A DNA stretch of 64,000 nucleotides from Streptomyces fragilis (GCF_003112515.1 NZ_BEVZ01000005.1:476032-540031), one strand, 5' to 3'; positions 1-10,940 are shown, counted from the first letter of the stretch. The notes: generated by a model from the letters alone, not told the origin. Made by a program: numbers and translations.

Positions 1-995
1 TTGCACCACTCCTGCGGGTCCGGGTAGGTCGCGGTCGGCGTCCACGGACCCTTGCCGTTGCGGCTGGTGTCGATCACGAAGTGGGTCAGCCGCGCGTCGG
101 CGGGCACGTGCGAGGCGTACCAGCTGTCGGCGTCGGCGGCCGGCCACCACTGGTTGGCGCAGTCACCCGGCGCGGCGCCCTCGGTGTTCTGCAGGTACCA
201 GATGCACTTGGAGATCTGGGTGCCGTAGCGGATCAGCTCGCTGTCGGTGCGGTAGTTGGAGACGTTGAGGAAGAAGCCCTGCGCCCGGGCCACCCCGCCG
301 TCGATGAGCAGCTCGGCGATCTCGCCGACGGCGTGCCAGGAGCTGTGACCGGCGTCCAGGTAGGTCACCGTGCCGGGCTGCTGGGCCAGCCGGTCCACCG
401 CGTCGTTGATCTCGTCGAGCCGGGTGGCCTGCTGCTCGGCGGTGCCGCCGCAGAAGGCGGGGGAGAGGGCCAGGCCGTCCGGTTCGAGGATGACCACGGT
501 CTTCCGGTCGCCGATGCCCTTGGCCAGGGCGTCGACCCAGGCGGCGTACTCCGCGCTGTTGGACGCGCCGCCGGCCGAGTACTGCGAGCAGTCGCGGCCC
601 GGCACGTTGTAGGCGACGGTGACCGGGACCCGCTGCTGCGGCGCGGCCTTGGACTGGAGCAGGGCCATCGCGTCGGTCGTCTGCTTGAGCGTGGTGGAAC
701 CGGTGAACCACTCGGCGACCGGGTACGACGCCATCGCGTCCATCAGCTTGGCGTTCGCCGTGTCCCCCGCCTTGCGGTCGGCGAGGGCCTGCGCGAAGGC
801 CTTGCTGTTCCCCTCGATGTAGAACTTGGTGCCCGGGGTGAGCGTGTGCCCGGACGAGGCGGCGGCGGGCGCGGTCCGCGGCTGGCCCGCGACGGAGGCG
901 TCACGCGCCGCGGCCGGGGTCATGCACAGACCTAACAGTGCGGTGGCCGCGGCGGCGGCGGCGAAGCCGGAGCGGGCCCTGGGTATGAGGCGCAC
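1..995 (-). CDS. Secreted GH6 cellulase (endoglucanase/cellobiohydrolase), C-terminus cut by window edge
   Basis: Hydrolyses beta-1,4-glucan outside the cell. About 331 residues are visible and the 3' end runs off the window. The GH6 signature ILEPDGLAL and the later HFVIDTSRNGKGPW segment are clear. The GTG start at 995 is chosen for the upstream gaaaggt and because it opens a signal peptide with basic MRLIPRARSG, an Ala-rich core and a likely cut after TPAAA. There is no N-terminal carbohydrate-binding module; a C-terminal one could lie beyond the edge. Codon 21, inside the signal peptide, is TTA (complement of 933-935), so translation should need the bldA leucyl-tRNA. A perfect CebR-type palindrome lies 51 bp upstream of the start. 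The family call is firm; endo versus exo action is not decidable. Confidence 0.93.
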   Translation of the reverse strand, partial: MRLIPRARSGFAAAAAATALLGLCMTPAAARDASVAGQPRTAPAAASSGHTLTPGTKFYIEGNSKAFAQALADRKAGDTANAKLMDAMASYPVAEWFTGSTTLKQTTDAMALLQSKAAPQQRVPVTVAYNVPGRDCSQYSAGGASNSAEYAAWVDALAKGIGDRKTVVILEPDGLALSPAFCGGTAEQQATRLDEINDAVDRLAQQPGTVTYLDAGHSSWHAVGEIAELLIDGGVARAQGFFLNVSNYRTDSELIRYGTQISKCIWYLQNTEGAAPGDCANQWWPAADADSWYASHVPADARLTHFVIDTSRNGKGPWTPTATYPDPQEWC

Positions 996-1046
996 GGATC
1001 GGACCTTTCACAGTCGATGGCGACGACGACGGGAGCTGAACCGGTT

Positions 1047-1060
1047 TGGGAGCGCTCCCA
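1047..1060. promoter_or_regulatory. CebR-type operator, perfect 14-bp palindrome
   Basis: TGGGAGCGCTCCCA matches the palindrome bound by the LacI-family repressor CebR in Streptomyces, which is released by cello-oligosaccharides. It lies 51 bp upstream of the GH6 start. The same 14 bases recur at 20678-20691 before another secreted glycosidase. Binding is inferred from the motif. Confidence 0.88.
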
Positions 1061-1140
1061 GCGGGGTGCGCACGCCATCAAGCCAGGGGGCCTGTGCCCA
1101 TGTCAAGAGATCGGACGTGTCCCAGGTGCCCGTCCGGCCA

Positions 1141-1240
1141 CACCGGTCCCTCGCCGGGCAGGTCTGTCGCTCGCCGGACCCGTCCGACCCTCGCCGCACT
1201 CGTCCGTCCCTCGGCGTACTCGTCCGTCCCTCGCCGGACA
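1141..1240. repeat. Five tandem copies of a 20-bp unit
   Basis: The core tcgccg (tcggcg in copy four) recurs at 1151, 1171, 1191, 1211 and 1231, an exact 20-bp period. A representative unit is CGTCCGTCCCTCGCCGGACT. The array lies between the GH6 promoter and the 3' end of the GH63-like gene, with no plausible gene of its own. Confidence 0.85.
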
Positions 1241-1289
1241 CGGGGGCCCCGGCACGGGAGCCGTGCCGGGGCGTGCGCCGTCCGGGACG

Positions 1290-1345
1290 GTGCCGGGGGT
1301 GCGAGCCGTGCCGGGAGGTGCCGGGGGTGTGAGCCGTGCCGGGAG
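1290..1345. repeat. Two 28-bp direct repeats, with a third partial copy
   Basis: The unit begins gtgccgggggtg and ends gccgtgccgggag. Copies at 1290-1317 and 1318-1345 differ at one base, and gtgccgggg at 1346 starts a partial third copy. G-runs on the plus strand could fold. The array sits just downstream of the GH63-like stop codon and may take the place of a classic terminator hairpin, which I do not see. Confidence 0.75.
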
Positions 1346-1384
1346 GTGCCGGGGCGCGTGCGGGTGGGGGACCGCTGCCGGTCG

Positions 1385-3109
1385 CTAGACCGTGGGCGTC
1401 GCGGGTGCCGTGCCGGTGGCGGCGGGGGTGCCGGCTGTGGGCGCTCCGTGTGCGGCGGCCGCTCCGTGTGCGGTGGTCCGGTCGTGCACGGCCGTGCGGA
1501 TGGAGCGGGCGATCTCCACGAACGCGTCCTCCGAGCGGTGCAGGAGGTCCAGGGTGAGCGCGGCGGTCCAGGAGAACTCCCGCGCGCCGCAGGCCTCGCC
1601 GGTGAACGGGTCCACGTACTCCGCGAAGTCGGAGGAGCCCGCCGTCGTGATCAGCGCCTCGCGCAGCCCGGCGGCGAGTCCGGTACGGTCGTGCATCCGC
1701 AGGCCGCGCTCCACCAGCCAGCCGACGTTGAACCAGGCCGGGCCGCGCCAGTACCGGTGCGGGTCGAAGCAGGCGCCGGTCAGGTCGTAGCTCGGCACCA
1801 GCCGGGTGGACGAGCCCAGCCCGAAGCGGGGGCCGGTGAGGGTGTCCACCAGGCGGGCGACGACCTCCTCGGGCAGCGTGGGCAGGATCAGCGGGAGCAG
1901 TCCGGCCACCCCGTGCTCCTCGACCAGCTCGTCGGTGAGGACGTCACGGCAGAGGAAGACGCCGTGGCGTTCGTCCCAGAGCCGGTCCACCAGGACGCGG
2001 GTCAGCCGCGCGGCGCGGACGTGCCGGGGGGCGGGGTCGATGCCGAGCTCGGCCTCGATCAGCCCCAGCGCGTGCTCGGAGGCGATCAGCAGCGCGTTGA
2101 ACGACGGGTCCTCCACGGCGAACTCGCCGCCGCCGTCCACGTAGCCGCGGTCGCGGTAGTCCATGGCCAGCTTCACGTACCGGCCGTAGTCCAGGTCGGT
2201 GGGCCGGTCCTCGGGCGCGCCGTGCGCCAGGTCCGCGCGGGTGAAGGAGCCCGCCGGGGCCGGCGTCACCCGGGACAGGGGCGGGTCCCAGCAGGGGCTG
2301 TTGTCCATGCCCTGCTCCCACGGGTGCACCACGCTGACCAGGCCGCCGCCGCCCAGGTCCCGGTGGCGCAGCAGGTAGTTGTGCCAGGACACCAGCTGCG
2401 GGTAGGCGCGGCGCAGGAAGCCCTCGGTCCTCGACAGGCCCGGATCCGCGCGGTGCGTCAGCCACACGGCCAGCGCGTGCACCGGCGGCTGGACGATGCC
2501 CGAGGTCTGCAGGACCGGCGGTGCGCCCGAGGGCCGGCCGTCGGTGCGGGAGCGCCAGAAGTCGGGGCTGGGGAAGTAGGCGTCGTGCGGCACCGCGGGG
2601 TTGAAGACGATGTGCGGGATCCGGCCGTCGTCCCACTGGGAGGAGAAGAGCGTCCGCAGCTCGGTCTGGGCGCGCACGGGGGAGAGGTGGCGCAGGCCGA
2701 TGGCGATGAAGGCGGAGTCCCACGACCACTGGTGGGGGTAGAGCGAACGCGAGGGCACGGTCGAGGCGCCCTGCCAGTTGCCGTCCAGGACCAGGGCCGC
2801 CCGGGCGTGCAGCGAGGCGGTGAGGGAGGCCGGGGCGAAGGGGACGGCGGCGCCGGTGGCGGGCTCGGCGACGGCGGCGCCGAAGCCGGTGAGGGTGCTC
2901 GCGGTCACGGCGGTCGCGGTCATGGCGGTGGCGGTCACGGCGGCGGTGGCGGTCGCGGTCATGGCGGTCGCGGTCTCGGCGGCGGTCGCGGCGGTCGTCG
3001 CGGGAACCGAGGAGGGCAGTGGGTGGACGGGATCCGCAGGCTCCGCGGTCTGTTCCGCGGTCTCCGCCCGTCGGGCGTGACCGACGTCGGCAGGGGCTGG
3101 GGTGTCCAC
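1385..3109 (-). CDS. Cytoplasmic MGH1/GH63-like glycoside hydrolase
   Basis: About 574 residues. The (alpha/alpha)6-barrel glucosidase type is recognised from SLYPHQWSWDSAFIAIGL, SGIVQPPVHA, MDNSPCWDPPL, DPSFNALLI and YWRGPAWFNVGWLV, as in GH63-like mannosylglycerate hydrolase or debranching relatives; the substrate is unknown. The GTG start at 3109 is preceded by ggagag at good spacing. No signal peptide is seen. Residues about 30-75 are an Ala/Thr low-complexity stretch (repeats like TATAMTATA), which the enzyme fold does not require, and ATG codons inside it are alternative starts. Transcribed away from ppdK across an 837-bp gap. Confidence 0.85.
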   Translation of the reverse strand: MDTPAPADVGHARRAETAEQTAEPADPVHPLPSSVPATTAATAAETATAMTATATAAVTATAMTATAVTASTLTGFGAAVAEPATGAAVPFAPASLTASLHARAALVLDGNWQGASTVPSRSLYPHQWSWDSAFIAIGLRHLSPVRAQTELRTLFSSQWDDGRIPHIVFNPAVPHDAYFPSPDFWRSRTDGRPSGAPPVLQTSGIVQPPVHALAVWLTHRADPGLSRTEGFLRRAYPQLVSWHNYLLRHRDLGGGGLVSVVHPWEQGMDNSPCWDPPLSRVTPAPAGSFTRADLAHGAPEDRPTDLDYGRYVKLAMDYRDRGYVDGGGEFAVEDPSFNALLIASEHALGLIEAELGIDPAPRHVRAARLTRVLVDRLWDERHGVFLCRDVLTDELVEEHGVAGLLPLILPTLPEEVVARLVDTLTGPRFGLGSSTRLVPSYDLTGACFDPHRYWRGPAWFNVGWLVERGLRMHDRTGLAAGLREALITTAGSSDFAEYVDPFTGEACGAREFSWTAALTLDLLHRSEDAFVEIARSIRTAVHDRTTAHGAAAAHGAPTAGTPAATGTAPATPTV

Positions 3110-3636
3110 GGGGGCTCTCTCCAACAAGATCACATCGAAGAGCAGACGTGACGTGACGGTGTGACGGGCGCCACACGCTTCGTCAGGTCTGCCGGAAGGT
3201 AGGTCTAGCAAGCACGCGAAACCATCATGTAATCGACATTTCACAAAGCACAAGGGTCGGCGTGTCCGGCGCTCGCCGCCCAACGGCTGCGAATGACCCC
3301 GCGGGTGGGTCTGACCTGCGGTAACTCCCCCGCGGGCGAAGGGCTGTGAGACGCCCCGCACTTCGCGCGGTGACCGTTCCTTCACGGGTCCACCGGGGTG
3401 TCGCCGCGGCGCACCCGGGGCGAGCGGAAGATCGTCCGAGATCTGTCCGGAACCGCACCCCTCTCCCTGCCGCTCCCGCCACCGGGGTGGGGTCGGCGTG
3501 CCCCGGCCGAGGACGCCGGCCTGCGGTCCGCCACCCAAGTGTGCAGGCGGGCGCCTTTCCGCGGGGCGTCCGGATGGTGAAATCCGGCACCCGTCGGGGC
3601 GTGATTCTCGCCACCCTTGATAGAGGGACCGCTCAG

Positions 3637-3696
3637 ATGAGCGTAAAGCCGCTGACTGCACAACATCAAGCCGTGGCACTGGGTGCCATTCGATGA
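3637..3696 (+). other. Possible 19-codon ORF in the ppdK upstream region
   Basis: An ATG preceded by agaggg at about 9 nt opens a 19-residue reading frame beginning MSVKPLTAQHQ and ending in TGA. It could be a small or leader peptide, but nothing beyond the start context supports translation. The 3110-3946 gap otherwise holds promoter-like AT-richer stretches near 3215-3245 and 3690-3735 and two inverted repeats near 3773-3824; I see no other gene there. Confidence 0.25.
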
Positions 3697-3772
3697 TCGT
3701 TCATCGGTCAAATTCAGACGAGCTACAACCCTGCTCATGTGAGCGGCTACCCTGCTCCTTCTGGGCGTGTCC

Positions 3773-3824
3773 GTTCAAGAGTTGAACACATCCCGCAGCG
3801 GAAGCTTGCCAAGTCTTGACTTGG
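3773..3824. promoter_or_regulatory. Two inverted repeats upstream of ppdK
   Basis: GTTCAA (3773-3778) and TTGAAC (3782-3787) are separated by 3 nt. CCAAGTC (3809-3815) and GACTTGG (3818-3824) are separated by 2 nt. Both are perfect and sit 120-175 bp before the ppdK start, in a place suitable for operators or a leader structure. I cannot assign a regulator. Confidence 0.45.
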
Positions 3825-3946
3825 TGATCATCGGTCGAGACCCCTTCGCGGCAGGGGCTTCGAAGGTGGACGTACCCATAACCCCTGGATCTGGGTATGT
3901 TCCTCGCCGTCAGGGCAGTCATCGCGTCCTCGAGGAGTCGAGAACC

Positions 3947-6697
<2,751 letters not shown>

Positions 6698-6843
6698 CGC
6701 GGACTCGCGCGGCCCTGCGCCGTCACGCTTCCGGTCCGGCGGGGATGTGCTCCCGCCGGCCCGGTCCCCCGCCCCGGGGCCGGAGCCGGTCACGTTCCGT
6801 GACCCTCACCCGGCCGGCTTCCTCCCGGCTCCGGAGCACCATG

Positions 6844-6876
6844 AGAGGCGGCACCCTGTGCGGGGGTGCCGCCTCT
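6844..6876. terminator. Bidirectional terminator between ppdK and the phoX-like gene
   Basis: A perfect 12-bp stem, AGAGGCGGCACC (6844-6855) with GGTGCCGCCTCT (6865-6876), around a 9-nt loop. It lies between two converging genes and can serve both. Confidence 0.85.
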
Positions 6877-6891
6877 TCCGTGCACGGGGCG

Positions 6892-8049
6892 TCAGGTGCG
6901 GAAGGGGCCCGTGACCTCGTAGGTGATGCCGCCGGAGGAGGAGCCGGAGGTGCCGCGCTGGCTGGAGAAGTAGAGGCGGCGGCCGTCGGGGGAGAACGCG
7001 GGGCCGGTGATCTCCGAGGCGGACTGCCCCTCCACCCGGAGGAACGGGGCGACCACACCGGCCGGGGTGATCACGCAGATCTCCAGGTTCCCCCCGTCCT
7101 CCGCGACGTACAGGTCCCCGGACGCAGTGCCCGTGACGTTGTCCACGCCGGTGAGCGGCGCCGTGCCGCTGGTGACGAGGGAGTCGTCGTAGGCGAGGGA
7201 GATGGTCTGCGCCGCCGCGTCGTAGGCCCAGACCCGGTTGTCCCCCTTGGTGGTGAACCAACACGTGCCGTTCGCGTAGTAGCAGCCCTCGCCGCCGTTG
7301 AACCGCTTCGTGCCGGAGACCTGGTTGCGGGTGGCGGTCGCCCCCGTCGGGTCCGGGACCCGCGCCCACGTGACCGAGCCGCTGGTGGCGGAGGAGCCGA
7401 CCATCACCTCCAGCGTGCCGGAGGACAGGTCGCCCCACGTCGTCGGCCGGAAGCGGTAGAACGCGCCGTCGGAGACGTCCTCGGTCAGGTAGATGACCCC
7501 CCGCTGCGGGTCGCAGGCCGCCGCCTCGTGCTTGAACCGGCCCATCGCGTCCCGCCGCACCGCCGCCTTCACGCCCCACGGGTCGGTCTCGTACACGTAG
7601 CCCCGGTCGACCTCCTCGCAGGAGAGCCAGGTGTTCCACGGGGTCTTGCCGCCGGCGCAGTTGACGTTGGTGTTGGACAGGATGCGGTACGCGCCCGTGA
7701 CGGTGCCGGAGGAGCTGAACCTCACCGCGCCCGCGCCGCCCGTGGAGCTGATCTCCGAGTTGGAGACGTAGATCCAGCCGCTGCCGTCCGCGTAGCAGGC
7801 GCCGCCGTCGGGGGCGTCGTGCCAGGTGTAGTTGGTGCCGGAGACCTTCTGCCGGGAGCGGGCGATCACCCGGCTGGTGAAGCCGGAGGGCAGCCGGATG
7901 CCGTTCGCGTCCGCGGCGCCGAGCGCGCCGTAGGGGCCGGCGCCCGGCTGCGCGGGGGCGGCGTGGGCGGCCCCGCGCCACAGGGTCCCGCCGAAGGCGG
8001 CGGCCGTGCCGCCGAGGACGGCGGCGCGCAGGAGGTTGCGACGTTCCAC
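6892..8049 (-). CDS. Tat-exported PhoX-like (DUF839) protein
   Basis: About 385 residues. The N-terminus MERRNLLRAAVLGGTAAAFGG carries a twin-arginine motif, so the folded protein is probably exported. The mature part has the PhoX/DUF839 beta-propeller look: WNTWLSCEEV, KHEAAACDPQRGVIYLTED, YRFRP, FNGGEGCYY, ENLEICV-like and GPAFSPDGRRLYFSSQRG segments. PhoX family members are Ca/Fe-dependent alkaline phosphatases, but many short DUF839 proteins are uncharacterised, so activity is not claimed. The GTG at 8049 has ggag 5 nt upstream; a second in-frame GTG lies at 8055. No PHO box was noticed upstream. Confidence 0.85.
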   Translation of the reverse strand: MERRNLLRAAVLGGTAAAFGGTLWRGAAHAAPAQPGAGPYGALGAADANGIRLPSGFTSRVIARSRQKVSGTNYTWHDAPDGGACYADGSGWIYVSNSEISSTGGAGAVRFSSSGTVTGAYRILSNTNVNCAGGKTPWNTWLSCEEVDRGYVYETDPWGVKAAVRRDAMGRFKHEAAACDPQRGVIYLTEDVSDGAFYRFRPTTWGDLSSGTLEVMVGSSATSGSVTWARVPDPTGATATRNQVSGTKRFNGGEGCYYANGTCWFTTKGDNRVWAYDAAAQTISLAYDDSLVTSGTAPLTGVDNVTGTASGDLYVAEDGGNLEICVITPAGVVAPFLRVEGQSASEITGPAFSPDGRRLYFSSQRGTSGSSSGGITYEVTGPFRT

Positions 8050-8401
8050 GTGCACTCCAGGGGTGAGGGGTACGCGGCCCGGCCGCCGGACGGCGACCGG
8101 GGGTTCTGCCTCGTGCCGCAGGGGAGCGTAGGAGTGCCGCCCGGACCTGCCGTCCAACCCGCTGCGAACACCGCATGTACGGCCGATGACGGTGCGCCTG
8201 CCTCCGCCGCCCCTGCCGGCCGTCCTGGCCGAACGTCGGCCGGTGGCCGTCCCGCGAGCGCGTGGCCTGCCGCTCACCCCTCGGGTCCCGGGCCGCCCGC
8301 TCGCGAGGAGAGGGGGCCCGCCGCCACCTAGGCAAGGGTCAGCCGGTGGGAGATCCTCCGTAGTCGTGCCCCACACGACTAGCGACACCGCCTGACCCGG
8401 G

Positions 8402-8590
8402 AAGATCAGTGCCGTCACCCTGTTCGTGGAGGACCTGGAGGCCACGAAGCGGTTCTACCGTGAGGTGTTCCGCCTGCCGGTGACGTACGAGGACGACGAC
8501 TCGGCCGTGTTCGGCTTCGGAGACACCCTCGTCAACCTGCCGCGGACCACCGCGGCGCACCCGCTGATCGGCCCCGCGCGCGCGCCGCCC
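8402..8590 (+). pseudogene. Remnant of a VOC (glyoxalase-fold) protein, start codon lost and 3' part missing
   Basis: The reading K-I-S-A-V-T-L-F-V-E-D-L-E-A-T-K-R-F-Y matches the first beta-alpha unit of VOC proteins that normally begin MKISAVTLFVED. Here the position of the ATG is GGG, preceded by CCC and a TGA at 8393-8395. Similarity ends near LVNLPRTTAAHPLIGPA, about half way through one VOC module, where the sequence runs into an unrelated fragment. A GTG at 8426 could in principle start a shorter peptide. I judge this a dead gene. Confidence 0.8.
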
Positions 8591-8648
8591 CGGATGCCGT
8601 CGTCGACGCCCTCGACGCCCCCCAGGACGCCAGGCAGGTGGCCCCGAC

Positions 8649-8888
8649 GTGCCGCACACCGAGGTGTTCGACCGGTACCGCAGGGAGGTGGACCTCGCGA
8701 ACGCCGCCGTTGCCGCGGACGCGGACACCCCTCTGGCCTGGTGGCCGCACCACCTCTTCGGCGAACCGCACCTGCACACCGTCCGGGACGTCCTGCTGCA
8801 CGTCATCACCGAGACCGCGTGCCACGCCGGACATCTCGACTCCGCCCGGGAGCTCATCGACGGCCGACGATGGCTGGTCCTGACCTGA
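8649..8888 (+). pseudogene. C-terminal fragment of a DinB/DUF664-family protein
   Basis: The frame reads VFDRYRREVDLANAAV then AWWPHHLFGEPHLHTVRDVLLHVITETACHAGHLDSAREL and ends DGRRWLVLT. This is the C-terminal half of mycothiol-transferase-like DinB/DUF664 proteins, including the HxxxHxxH-like metal-site helix (HVITETACHAGHLD). The N-terminal part of about 90 residues is absent and the fragment abuts the VOC remnant, consistent with a deletion joining two genes. A GTG at 8649 opens the frame, but a 79-residue product would lack the first helices of the bundle. Confidence 0.78.
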
Positions 8889-9040
8889 ACCGGACGTTCG
8901 CTGCCCGCCCGGCCTTCCGGGCCTGATCTCGGCAGGTCGGAGCGGGTGCCCGTGACCGCGTGGGCCTCTCGTGCCGGTGCCCCGGGTGTCCTACCGTGGG
9001 GGCACCGGAACCGGAACCGATGTCACGAGAGGCCTCGCTG

Positions 9041-9967
9041 ATGACCCGCTGGACCGCGTCGCAGATCCCCGACCAGAGCGGCCGCGTCGCCGTCGTCACC
9101 GGCGCCAACGGTGGGCTGGGCCTGGTCACCGCCCTGGAGCTGGCCCGCCGCGGCGCCGAGGTGGTGCTGGCCTGCCGGGACGTGGCCAAGGGACGCCAGG
9201 CCGCCACCGGGATCGAGGCCGCCGTCCCCGCCGCGCGCGTCGACGTCGCCCGGCTGGACCTGGCCGACCTCGCCTCGGTGCGGGCGTTCGCGGACGGCCT
9301 CCCGCACGAGCGGCTCGACCTCCTGGTCAACAACGCCGGCGTGATGGCGCTGCCCCACCGCACCACCGCGGACGGCTTCGAAATGCAGTTCGGCGTCAAC
9401 CACCTCGGCCACTTCGCCCTCACCGGCCTGCTGCTGCCCCGGCTCCTCGCCACGCCCGGCGCCCGCGTGGTCACCGTCTCCAGCTTCGCCCACGCCCTGT
9501 CCAACCTGGACATCCACGACCTCAACAGCGAGCGGGAGTACCGCCGTTGGGTGGCGTACGGCCGCTCCAAGACGGCCAACCTGCTCTTCACGCACGAGCT
9601 CGCGCGCCGCCTGGCCGCGGCCGGCTCCGACGTGGTCGCGGCGGCCGCGCACCCCGGCTACTCCGCCACCAACCTGACCGCCGCGGGCCCCGCGATGGAG
9701 GGCCGCCACACCCTGGGCCGCCTGCTGCGCCTCGCCGACCGTGCCGTCGCCCAGACCGCGGAGGCCGGTGCCCTCCCCACCCTCTACGCCGCCACCGCCC
9801 CCGGCGTCCGCCCCGACTCCTTCACCGGCCCGTCCTTCCTCATGTGGCGCGGCGTCCCCGCCCCGTCCTGGCGCGCCCCCTGGACCCTCGACGACCGCGC
9901 CTCGGCCCGGCTGTGGGCCGCGTCCGAAGAGCTCACCGGCGTCACCTGCACCGCCCTCAAACCGTGA
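9041..9967 (+). CDS. Short-chain dehydrogenase/reductase (SDR)
   Basis: About 308 residues of classical or extended SDR. The Rossmann motif is TGANGGLGLVTA; NNAGVM, the active-site Ser in VTVSSFAHAL, and YGRSKTANLL (the YxxxK pair) are all present, so it should be an active NAD(P)H oxidoreductase. The substrate is unknown; close Streptomyces relatives are only called protochlorophyllide-reductase-like or SDR. The ATG at 9041 has gagagg 8 nt upstream and gives the usual MTRWTA start; an earlier in-frame ATG at 9020 lacks a site. The gene stands alone between decayed genes and the VapBC pair. Confidence 0.9.
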   Translation: MTRWTASQIPDQSGRVAVVTGANGGLGLVTALELARRGAEVVLACRDVAKGRQAATGIEAAVPAARVDVARLDLADLASVRAFADGLPHERLDLLVNNAGVMALPHRTTADGFEMQFGVNHLGHFALTGLLLPRLLATPGARVVTVSSFAHALSNLDIHDLNSEREYRRWVAYGRSKTANLLFTHELARRLAAAGSDVVAAAAHPGYSATNLTAAGPAMEGRHTLGRLLRLADRAVAQTAEAGALPTLYAATAPGVRPDSFTGPSFLMWRGVPAPSWRAPWTLDDRASARLWAASEELTGVTCTALKP

Positions 9968-10233
9968 GCAGCCGCTGCCCGACCGTCAACTGCGGTCCGA
10001 CGGTGGGTGTGCGCCGTGAAGGTCATGCGGGTCTCAGCGCGGAAATCGCATGCCGGCCGGGGTCGGACCGCGGCGAGCGAGGAAAGAGGTCCGGATGGCC
10101 CCGTTCGCCTGGCGGCGGCCATGAAACGCCGCAGCTTCCACTGGTATCGGTGGTGGACGGAGGCCCGGACGGGTGCCCTGGTGAGCCACGAGCCGTCCCC
10201 CGGCCGTGATCAGCGACTGGCGAGACCTCGACC

Positions 10234-10635
10234 TCAGACGCCGATGAGCCGGACTCGGCCGCCGCACAGCCGGGCCATGTCGTCAACGTCCGACGTCAGC
10301 ATGGCCACCGGGCCCGGCTGGCGCAGCGCCACCTCGGCCACGGTCGCGTCGATCCCGTACTTGTGACCGTGCAGACCGGCCTCTTTGAGCAGTTCCGCAG
10401 AGGCCTTGGCCGCACTTTCCGTCACCGGCTCGATCTTGACCCGGGAGAGCGCCCACCGCAGTCGCGGCATGTTGACGCGCGCGTGACTGACTTCCACGAC
10501 GGTGTTCGCGCCGACGACGAAGTCGGCACCCATGGCGTGAAAAACGTGGAACATCGCGAGAATCCCGCGGTCCTGGGCGATCCAGGCGGAGAGCCCTTCG
10601 GAGTCCAGGACAACGGTCTCGACGTGCTCGATCAC
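10234..10635 (-). CDS. PIN-domain (VapC-like) toxin
   Basis: About 133 residues. PIN ribonuclease fold: Asp near the N-terminus in VVLDSEG (D11), Glu in TVVEVSHAR, Asp in YGIDATVAEVA and Asp in LTSDVDDMARLC make the usual acidic quartet. Expected to cleave RNA when freed from its antitoxin. The GTG start at 10635 overlaps the TGA of the upstream antitoxin (GTGA), the typical coupled layout. It is the second gene of a two-gene operon. The target RNA is unknown. Confidence 0.85.
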   Translation of the reverse strand: MIEHVETVVLDSEGLSAWIAQDRGILAMFHVFHAMGADFVVGANTVVEVSHARVNMPRLRWALSRVKIEPVTESAAKASAELLKEAGLHGHKYGIDATVAEVALRQPGPVAMLTSDVDDMARLCGGRVRLIGV

Positions 10636-10892
10636 GCGGCACTCGCCGATCCCCGGCCTTCCGCCGTGCCGAAGATCCTCGCGCCTGCCTCGGCCAGCTC
10701 CTCCTCGGAGAAGTCTCCCTGCTCCTGCTGGTAACGCAGCAGGTCGGCCCCGAGCAGCTGGTGCCGCAGTTGCCGCGCCACCGCCTCGGCAACGTAACCG
10801 GAAACGTTGTCGGTGAGTTTCTTGAGTTCGGCGACCTGATCGGTCGGTAGTGTCACCGTGATGCGCGTCGTGTCCGCCACAAGGAGAAGCAT
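10632..10892 (-). CDS. Ribbon-helix-helix type antitoxin (VapB/CopG-like)
   Basis: About 86 residues beginning MLLLVADTTRITVTLPTDQVAELKK. The strand RITVTLP followed by helices is the ribbon-helix-helix DNA-binding pattern; the tail (YQQEQGDFSEEELAEAGARIFG) is acidic and would wrap the toxin. The ATG at 10892 lies within a GCATAC/GTATGC inverted repeat and no ribosome site precedes it, so the mRNA may be leaderless or the GTG at 10880 may be used. It should neutralise the PIN toxin and repress the operon. Confidence 0.8.
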   Translation of the reverse strand: MLLLVADTTRITVTLPTDQVAELKKLTDNVSGYVAEAVARQLRHQLLGADLLRYQQEQGDFSEEELAEAGARIFGTAEGRGSASAA

Positions 10893-10904
10893 ACTGCGGT
10901 ATGC
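10889..10904. promoter_or_regulatory. Inverted repeat at the start of the VapBC-like operon
   Basis: GCATAC (10889-10894) and GTATGC (10899-10904) with a 4-nt spacer. It spans the antitoxin start codon, a fitting place for autorepression by a ribbon-helix-helix antitoxin. Binding is inferred. Confidence 0.5.
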
Positions 10905-10940
10905 GCGCCCGCGCCGCTGTGGTCCCCGCTGAGTCACCTG

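Noticed and set aside
1141..1240. CRISPR array
   Set aside because: The 20-bp units touch each other with no unique spacers, and no cas genes are nearby. Same for 20752-20950 and 52863-52922.
3690..3946. Riboswitch upstream of ppdK
   Set aside because: Only short inverted repeats are visible; I cannot match any known riboswitch core.
8339..8857. A minus-strand gene over the VOC/DUF664 remnants
   Set aside because: The minus frame is Arg/Gly-rich with no motif, and the plus-strand fragments have clear family similarity.
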